The notes under the pieces were generated by a model. It did not search any database, was not told the origin of the DNA, and saw nothing but the letters and a program-made list of their open reading frames with translations. Below, piece after piece: positions 60,001 through 64,000 of a stretch of DNA of 64,000 nucleotides. The stretch spans positions 5,240,969 to 5,304,968 of the forward strand of contig OX453275.1 of NCBI GenBank assembly GCA_949710005.1, in the 5' to 3' direction. The stretch comes from Ricordea florida. Its lineage: Eukaryota; Cnidaria; Anthozoa; Corallimorpharia; Ricordeidae. How positions within the stretch are numbered: the first letter of the stretch is position 1; each line of letters opens with the position of its first letter. A program made the translations under genes and the position numbers.

Positions 60001-62667
60001 TTTATTACATCCATTTTGAAATCACAGGTGATCCCTGCAATTTGATTGGCTCATAGCAGTGTGATTTATTTACGAATCACACTATCTTAGGCTCTAAATC
60101 GCATCTTTTTTTTTCAGCCAATGAGAAGAAACACAAAAATAAAACAACCAATCAGATTTGCAATAAAATATTGACACTTGACTAACATAAATCATTTGTG
60201 TATTGGGACTATTAAATTGTGCGATTTCAAAACTGGATGTAATAAAGTGGTAATTGAACTTCGTGACGTGCAATTTTGGTCTGAAATAAACCTCGTGGTT
60301 TCAGACCAAATTTCAAGTCCACTCAGCTCAATTACCATTATAAAATGACTGAGCTATTAGGCATGTTTATTGTCATGTCAAAGAGCGTATGTTCGTAACG
60401 GGCTATTCAGAATATTTTGACAGAATCCTTTATCCTAAATATAACTATGCCTTTGGAAATGTTTATTCGTGGAAGAAATATGAATTGTTGTTCATACGGT
60501 AATACCTCAGTTGAAACCTAAGTTTAATAATGCTGAAACGAAAAAGCCATTTTATGAATCAGGTTCAAGCATTCTTCGAATGGTTTGTTGTGCCTTCGGT
60601 AGTTTTCTTCAAGAGAGGAAGAGGTAGAAATAGTATCGTGTTTATTTTTGATACATTTATCAACTTTGACTGTGAGAAATGAATTCACAGAGCTTCTTTT
60701 TAACACATGCTCAAGATATACTGAGTCATCAGAAAACAGTAAGTTGTTGGAAGAAATCAAGGAACCTATTTGGGCTTATTTTAGACAACAATGACTGTCT
60801 CTTTTGGCAAGAGATTGCATGATGATATAAAACCTGCCAGCTTGCACTTTCCAGATTTATTTAAAATAAACAAGCCTGTCTCTCTTTTTCTGAATACAAG
60901 GAGCGTTTTGACATAGAGTCCAATTTCCTTACTTTTCACGGACTTATTTGGGCAATAAAATCTGCCAAGAAGTACATCAGAAAGCAGCCGCTTAATAATA
61001 ATATAATTTGCGAAAACGTCTCAGAGAAACTCCTGCAAATGCAAAAGCCTAGTAGACACTCGTCGTCGTCAAACAGACCCGTCTTTGGAAAAGTAGAAAA
61101 AAAAATGGGCTGCGGAATGTGAGTTAGAAGTATTGATTGGGAGTCTGTCAATCAATTCCCTTTCAGATGCACAAAGATTTCCGAACTTATCGCTTCTAAG
61201 TTTAAACCGCTCCATAGAAGACTGGCAACAAATGACTTTCTTAAGATATTAAGTCGTAAAGAGGACAACATTTGTACTTTCTGCAAAACTGAAGCTGAGA
61301 GCTTGTTTCACCTTTTTTGGTCCTGTAGAATATCCTCTTTTTTCTGGCAAAGTTTTAACCAGTGGCTACTAGCCAATCAGAGATTCAAACCCCAGATATT
61401 ATATTAGGCCTAAGACCGGATGTTTTCGAGAATAAACAGCATTAGTATAAATACTCAGGTGATTATACAAAATCGCGCCGTCTGATTGGTTCGCTATCTC
61501 GGATTATCACCCGATAATCACCTCGACGAACAAAATGGCTGCCAGTCGTTCGCGCGCTTTTGATGAAATAAATTTTTTTCGTGTTGTACAATGCTTTTCT
61601 TTTCTTTTTTGAAATAATCACCTGTGTATTTAGACTAAAACAATTATTCTCCTCAGGCTCAGTGATTATCGTTGAATATTCACCTCGACTTCGTCTCGGT
61701 GAATATTCACCGAGAATAACTTCGCCTTCGGCGAATAATTGTTAATTATCATTTTTTCCTAATCGCCATGTACTTCTTACGGGTTCGCAAAACCCGCGAG
61801 CAGCTCCCAAAAATAGGAACTTTCCCGAATTTCGCTGCACTAAACTCCCAAACGAACGAACAAACTCCCAACCTCAATACATTGTATTGTACTCATTAAT
61901 GATAGCCATGTTCCGTCTACATATTGAAAATTTTGTAAAGTGTAGGTTTTTTTTTCCTTTGTTTTGGTTCTGATTACTGCACCACAAGTATAGTGAGTAT
62001 TGTTAGAGTTGTTGTATGTATGTAAGTGATGTTTTAAAATATTGTAAATACTATTGACTATCATTAGATAAGTTTCTTCACAAAAAAAAAAGCAAGCCTG
62101 TCAGGTAACCAAAAAGGTTTGGAAAATAAACGGTCTCTCCCTGTACAAAGCTTCACTTCAGAAGATATTCTACACTCCATAACATAAAAAAGCTGCGACA
62201 GCTTTAGTGAGAACTATTGCTAGTTCTTAATATAACTATGCTTACAATGTTAACAACGGGAATTACAATTTCGTTAATTTTTTAATTTTAAGCAATTCTA
62301 AGTTAACGTGTGCGTTGGACTGGTTTGTACGTCAAAAATTACTCAAACATTTGATAGACACCGACTTAAAAATGGAGTCCCGGCCTGTAAAGTTATCAAG
62401 TGGACCACAGCTATATGTATAAATGAGCTTCTCATTAGTGGATTATCGTCGGTCTAATAAAAGTGCAACTCAGGTTCAGGCTAGGTCAATTAGGTAGAGA
62501 TTTTTATGTTTGTTTTTCAGCCACTGCGCATTTTTAACACCTGGATGGGAGACCAAAGTAAACTTGTTCTTTTGAAAGAAGTAATCAAAGTGATCAAAGA
62601 AGAAGACTTGCTAAAGAGAGTGAACGAAACAGGGAAGTTGTTACTTAATGGACTGGAAAAAATCCAG
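45048..62667 (+). CDS. ABAT: 4-aminobutyrate aminotransferase, mitochondrial (15 exons seen, 3' end outside window)
   Basis: ABAT converts GABA and 2-oxoglutarate to succinic semialdehyde and glutamate in the mitochondrial matrix with PLP. Exons: 45048-45114, 46877-46980, 51403-51432, 52318-52435, 53250-53299, 54037-54117, 55292-55384, 56502-56564, 56919-56982, 57085-57233, 57628-57709, 58244-58299, 58520-58581, 59826-59931, 62521-62667. All phases agree, 424 codons; about 75 C-terminal residues should follow past 64000. The N-terminus ([20 protein letters not shown]) is Arg-rich without acids, a mitochondrial presequence. Key residues: C164 and C167 in MACGTCS (Fe-S cluster pair of animal ABAT), [22 protein letters not shown]327 in IVDEVQTG (PLP ring nitrogen), and the Schiff-base lysine in TFSKKM (358 or 359). 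Introns 3 and 11 use GC donors (CAG|GCAAGT, GAG|GCAAGT). Exon 3 is only 30 bp. Intron 2 carries a Ginger transposon. Confidence 0.95.
45344..45496. mobile_element. Palindromic MITE, family A copy 2
   Basis: Left end GGAATGATTTCCGCACACGT and right end CCTGTCCAGAAATCTTGCC match the inverted ends of the copy at 11259. No target duplication is visible (flanks AAGCGAAC and AAATATGG). ABAT intron 1. Confidence 0.75.
45612..45755. mobile_element. Palindromic MITE, family A copy 3
   Basis: 144 bp, ends GGAATGATTTCCGCACAGGT and its inverted partner. The 8-bp duplication AAAAGAAG is at 45604-45611 and 45756-45763. 115 bp from copy 2, same orientation. ABAT intron 1. Confidence 0.85.
46042..46448. mobile_element. 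MITE with GGGGTACTC ends
   Basis: Inverted ends GGGGTACTC and GAGTACCCC. The interior is rich in ATACCCTATTTA-type repeats (near 46096, 46135, 46192, 46350, 46383, 46419) on both sides. ABAT intron 1. Confidence 0.6.
47495..47830 (+). repeat. Degenerate pentanucleotide (TTCTA)n tract
   Basis: About 335 bases of pyrimidine-rich sequence made of TTCTA, TTCCA, TTCTG and TTTTA-type 5-mers, for example TCCATTCTATTTCATTTATT. Produces long spurious F/S/L/Y-rich open frames. ABAT intron 2. Confidence 0.75.
48474..48535 (-). other. tRNA-like segment inside the Ginger element
   Basis: On the minus strand an A-box-like TGTGGCTCAATGG and a B box GGGTTCGAGTCG are separated by normal tRNA spacing, but no acceptor stem pairs. 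It is probably a tRNA pseudogene or SINE head captured within the transposon, about 140 bp before its gene. Confidence 0.45.
48671..50114 (+). pseudogene. Ginger integrase/transposase, two frameshifts
   Basis: Three consecutive frames make one gene: 48671-48962 (N-terminal helical part), 48952-49872 (integrase core) and 49878-50114 (C-terminal SH3-like tail, start [14 protein letters not shown]). The first break is near 48951, consistent with one extra G in a GGTGG context; the second lies in the A-run at about 49852-49862. The integrase core keeps the D,D,E set in [15 protein letters not shown] and [10 protein letters not shown]. An acidic Glu-rich linker precedes the tail. Host-like proteins of the KRBA2/GIN type share this domain. 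The breaks mean this copy is not functional. Confidence 0.8.
50228..50259 (+). repeat. Interstitial telomere-like repeat
   Basis: CCTTAACCCTAACCCTAACC, about three units of the (TTAGGG)n complement, lies inside the Ginger element downstream of its gene. Confidence 0.6.
50510..50990 (-). mobile_element. Two tRNA-derived SINEs, family 3, in tandem with an inverted tail
   Basis: Heads on the minus strand: copy A at 50551-50632 (A box TGATAGCTCAGCTGG, B box GGGTTCGAATCC) and copy B at 50811-50886. Each is followed by an oligo-T stretch, AGGCTTTNATTTCACAGCTG and a tail. Copy A's tail is cut by the Ginger insertion and resumes left of 48109. Copy B's tail (50645-50782) is repeated in inverted form at 50893-50990, giving arms of about 95 bp around the head. 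Confidence 0.75.
52099..52196. mobile_element. 98-bp piggyBac-type MITE, copy 2
   Basis: Inverted ends CCCTTTAAGCCCCAA flanked by intact TTAA at 52095-52098 and 52197-52200. Interior matches 23445-23538. A related lone left end (TTAACCCTTTAAGTCCCAA) is at 24700. ABAT intron 3. Confidence 0.85.
52869..52920 (+). repeat. 50-bp sequence repeated at 54512
   Basis: CTTGAAACTATCTAGAAACA followed by a near-identical 30 bases recurs at 54512-54561 in the same orientation, in ABAT introns 4 and 6. It belongs to a dispersed repeat I cannot name. Confidence 0.6.
53486..53517 (-). repeat. Hammerhead-like core, variant stem II
   Basis: Minus strand: CTGATGA (53517-53511), a 20-base segment starting TGACTTCTGC and ending TTGTT, then GAAAC (53490-53486). 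It has the conserved CUGANGA and GAAA boxes, but stem II pairing is weak, and no matching stem I is clear. A related unit (AGTGTAAGCAGTTCTG) is at 17186-17205. Confidence 0.4.
54163..54436 (+). repeat. Dispersed repeat, ATTATTCGCC family copy 1
   Basis: Starts with an inverted block (GGTGAATATTCACC) and GAGCCTGAGGCGAATAATTG, then AT-rich sequence and a right part with CGGCTGATAATCCGAGATAGC and AATCACCTGAGTATTTATAC. Other copies are at 61440-61745 (inverted) and 63413-63515 (short). ABAT intron 6. Confidence 0.7.
55540..56380 (+). repeat. Minisatellite with 180-190-bp unit, about 4.5 copies
   Basis: The anchor AGCCAATTAGCAC (with variants) recurs at 55734, 55913, 56105 and 56289. Each unit also contains ACTTAATCCTG, ATTGAGCTCATAT and TTAGACAAGAAACTGTTT in the same order. 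Divergence between units is high, so the array is old. ABAT intron 7. Confidence 0.75.
57283..57520 (-). repeat. Tandem repeat, reverse complement of the 37.5-kb unit
   Basis: About two units. On the minus strand it shares TTCTTTGGAAAGCTACTGAA, CAAACCATG and CTGTACTGTGGT with the 106-bp array at 37535-37930. ABAT intron 10. Confidence 0.8.
57720..58192 (+). repeat. Dispersed repeat split by a MITE
   Basis: 57720-57844 (GTAACAATACTCC ... TAAACCGGGATAA) continues at 58138 (GTTCCGGTCGTTTGTG ... GTGCGCCTTTACC). The uninterrupted relative is at 28500-28640, where ACCGGGATAAGCTCTGGCC crosses the same site. The left edge starts directly after the GC donor of ABAT intron 11. Confidence 0.75.
57845..58134. 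mobile_element. Harbinger-type MITE, GGGACGGACC family copy 2
   Basis: 290 bp. Inverted ends GGGACGGACCATTAGAAAAG, TAA duplicated at 57842-57844 and 58135-58137. Four to five interior GCATGAATTTTTTTT/GCACGAATTTTTTTT units. The paired ends continue into G and C homopolymers of 12-14 bases. Confidence 0.88.
58582..59825. other. ABAT intron 13
   Basis: 1.24 kb with no recognisable element. A stretch starting TGTTAGGTATTAAG at 59034 has an LTR-like look but no paired end or target duplication that I can find. Confidence 0.3.
60863..61436 (+). mobile_element. LINE 3' fragment (L1/Tx1-like ORF2 C-terminus)
   Basis: One frame runs from about 60863 through [20 protein letters not shown], an in-frame TGA at 61120, [16 protein letters not shown] and a zinc-knuckle-like [18 protein letters not shown] (61273-61326), typical of the C-terminal end of L1/Tx1-type reverse-transcriptase proteins. 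A frameshift near 61390 moves the final [11 protein letters not shown] into another frame. The reverse transcriptase itself is missing. ABAT intron 14. Confidence 0.7.
61440..61745 (-). repeat. Dispersed repeat, ATTATTCGCC family copy 2
   Basis: Inverted relative to 54163-54436 and nearly collinear with it: ATTAGTATAAATACTCAGGTG at the left and CTTCGCCTTCGGCGAATAATTG at the right. It abuts the LINE fragment. ABAT intron 14. Confidence 0.7.
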
Positions 62668-63412
62668 GTAATTCACGTTTTCCTTTCTTCGCTCCGTTTT
62701 TGTTTTTTTTTTCCCTTCGTCTCTCAGGGTCAGCTAATACCTTTAAAGTACCATGGGGTTAAAACGTCGAATTTTTAAATCCGAGTGGAAAACTCTGACG
62801 GAAAAAATACCAATAGGGTTTTTCAGGCTCGATTTACAAGAAAAATAGAGCGTTTTCACTCACGTGGCCAGCAGCCACGCAAATTTTTTTGGAACAAAAG
62901 AAAGTTTTTACATAAGAAAAGAGTTCAATTCCCAGAGGATTAGTTTGGAACACCAACATGGCCGCCGTTTCATTGTTTTGGAACACCAATATGGCTGCTG
63001 TGACGTCATGTGAAAACGCTCTATAGTAAGAATATAAAAAGATGTAAAAACGTAATGTTGTAATAGTATTTACAATTTTAGAAAATGGAAACCTAAAACA
63101 AAGTGCTGTAGACCATCGAAACTAAGGGCAACTGATTTCAGCTCCAGCTTTCTCTTCTTGAAACAGTGAATAGATGGAGAGTTTCTTGTCCGAACAGCAA
63201 TGCTGTCCCATGATGCTACTGCTCTGTAGAACAGCAAATGGACTTCTAAAGTGAACGAGCCTTTTCCTTTTATCCTTTCGTTCTTTTTAATATTTTTTTT
63301 TCCCGTCGACTTAAAACCTTCAGTAATACCGTCTGGCTAAAACGTTTATCCTTCCAGACCAAATGTGAAATTTTGACAGATGCCCTTCTCACGTGAATAA
63401 GCCAGGATTAAT

Positions 63413-63515
63413 TAACAATTATTCGCCGAAGGCGAATTTATTATCGGTGAGTATTCACCGAGACGAAGTCGAGGTGAATAGTCACCGATAATCACTGAGC
63501 CTGAGGCGAATAATA
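63413..63515. repeat. Dispersed repeat, ATTATTCGCC family copy 3 (short)
   Basis: Only the self-complementary end remains: ATTCGCCGAAGGCGAAT, then two CACCGA/TCGGTG-type inverted blocks around GACGAAGTC, then GAGCCTGAGGCGAATAAT. Confidence 0.65.
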
Positions 63516-63540
63516 CCACTGTAGGATATAAGCAGAGTTA

Positions 63541-63605
63541 GCGTTTCTAGTGTTAGCTCTTCATCATCCGCTCTGACGAAGGGCGGTTGCTCAAAACGTC
63601 AGCTC
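63541..63605 (+). repeat. Hammerhead-like core, inverted pair
   Basis: Plus strand: CTGACGA (63573-63579), stem II GGGC, loop GGTT, GCTC, then AAAAC in place of GAAAC, and GTC followed by AGC, which pairs with GCT before the core. Facing it, minus strand 63541-63569 has GATGA, AGAGCTAACACTA, GAAACGC. Decayed but same design as 43892-43941. Confidence 0.5.
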
Positions 63606-63917
63606 GCCTAAAATCTTTGTTATTTATTTTATTTACACAACGTGGCCGTTAAGCGGCCAGGTCCGAGGAGACAATTTCACACATCTTCTGCAATCAGGAT
63701 CACGTCACTACTCCCCGGTCGATCGGTGCTGCTTACATGCAAAGGATAAACAACAACAGCACAGATGTTTATTAGAAACCTACAGACACACATCACCATA
63801 CCTACACTGGACTTCAGCACCTCCACCACACCTCAAACAAAGCATCCCGTACAGCCAAGCTTTGAGATTAAGAAGAACACGCTCTTCCACCGATACCGGC
63901 TGAAGAAGCTGATAACC

Positions 63918-64000
63918 ACCGACCGGTTAGCTCAGTTGGTAGAGCACCGGACTACTGTGCGGGAGGTCGCGGGTTCAAAACCCCAGCCGGACCAACACTG
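63918..64000 (+). mobile_element. tRNA-derived SINE, family 2 copy 2 (cut by window end)
   Basis: Head with A box GTTAGCTCAGTTGG and B box GGGTTCAAAACCC, then AGCCGGACCAACACT as in the copy at 26471-26748. Continues past 64000. Confidence 0.75.

Noticed and set aside
62668-63412. Final ABAT exons
   Set aside because: No stretch matches the missing C-terminal 75 residues; they should lie beyond 64000.

Overview
The window looks like a piece of a cnidarian nuclear genome, most likely a stony coral. This is inferred from AT-rich DNA, intron-rich conserved animal genes with short exons, a dense load of BEL, Ginger, piggyBac and Harbinger-type elements, tRNA-headed SINEs and hammerhead-ribozyme repeats. 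I see no bacterial operons, CRISPR arrays or true tRNA/rRNA genes.

Three conserved genes can be rebuilt exon by exon with consistent splice phases. (1) On the minus strand, 14682 to 1549, a five-exon diphosphoinositol polyphosphate phosphohydrolase (NUDT3/NUDT4 type, 180 aa). Its last intron holds a 6.1-kb BEL retrotransposon (2314-8446). (2) On the plus strand, 16268-29491, a 13-exon SRP68 (614 aa), head to head with the Nudix gene; its introns hold a gutted piggyBac (20986-22521), several MITEs and a SINE. (3) On the plus strand from 45048 to beyond the right edge, ABAT, mitochondrial GABA transaminase (15 exons, 424 aa visible). Its introns hold a Ginger DNA transposon (48113-50505), SINEs, MITEs, a decayed LINE end and minisatellites, and two of its introns are GC-AG.

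Between SRP68 and ABAT are two genes I do not recognise and that converge on each other: a five-exon plus-strand gene (36221-40657, 701 aa, C-terminal coiled coil) and a minus-strand gene for a disordered, charged protein (42785 to about 41647). The 29.5-36.2 kb interval has no gene I can support.

The most notable non-genic signals are a complete type-I hammerhead ribozyme fold (44060-44102, minus) beside a 59-bp perfect palindrome, with further degenerate hammerhead cores at five other sites; a young BEL copy (LTRs differing at one of 642 positions) that lacks protease and the reverse-transcriptase core; and two transposon insertions (Ginger, Harbinger-like MITE) whose pre-insertion target sequence is preserved elsewhere in the same window, which fixes their boundaries and target-site duplications.

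The three conserved genes act in unrelated pathways (inositol pyrophosphate turnover, co-translational protein targeting, GABA catabolism); nothing here suggests an operon-like unit.
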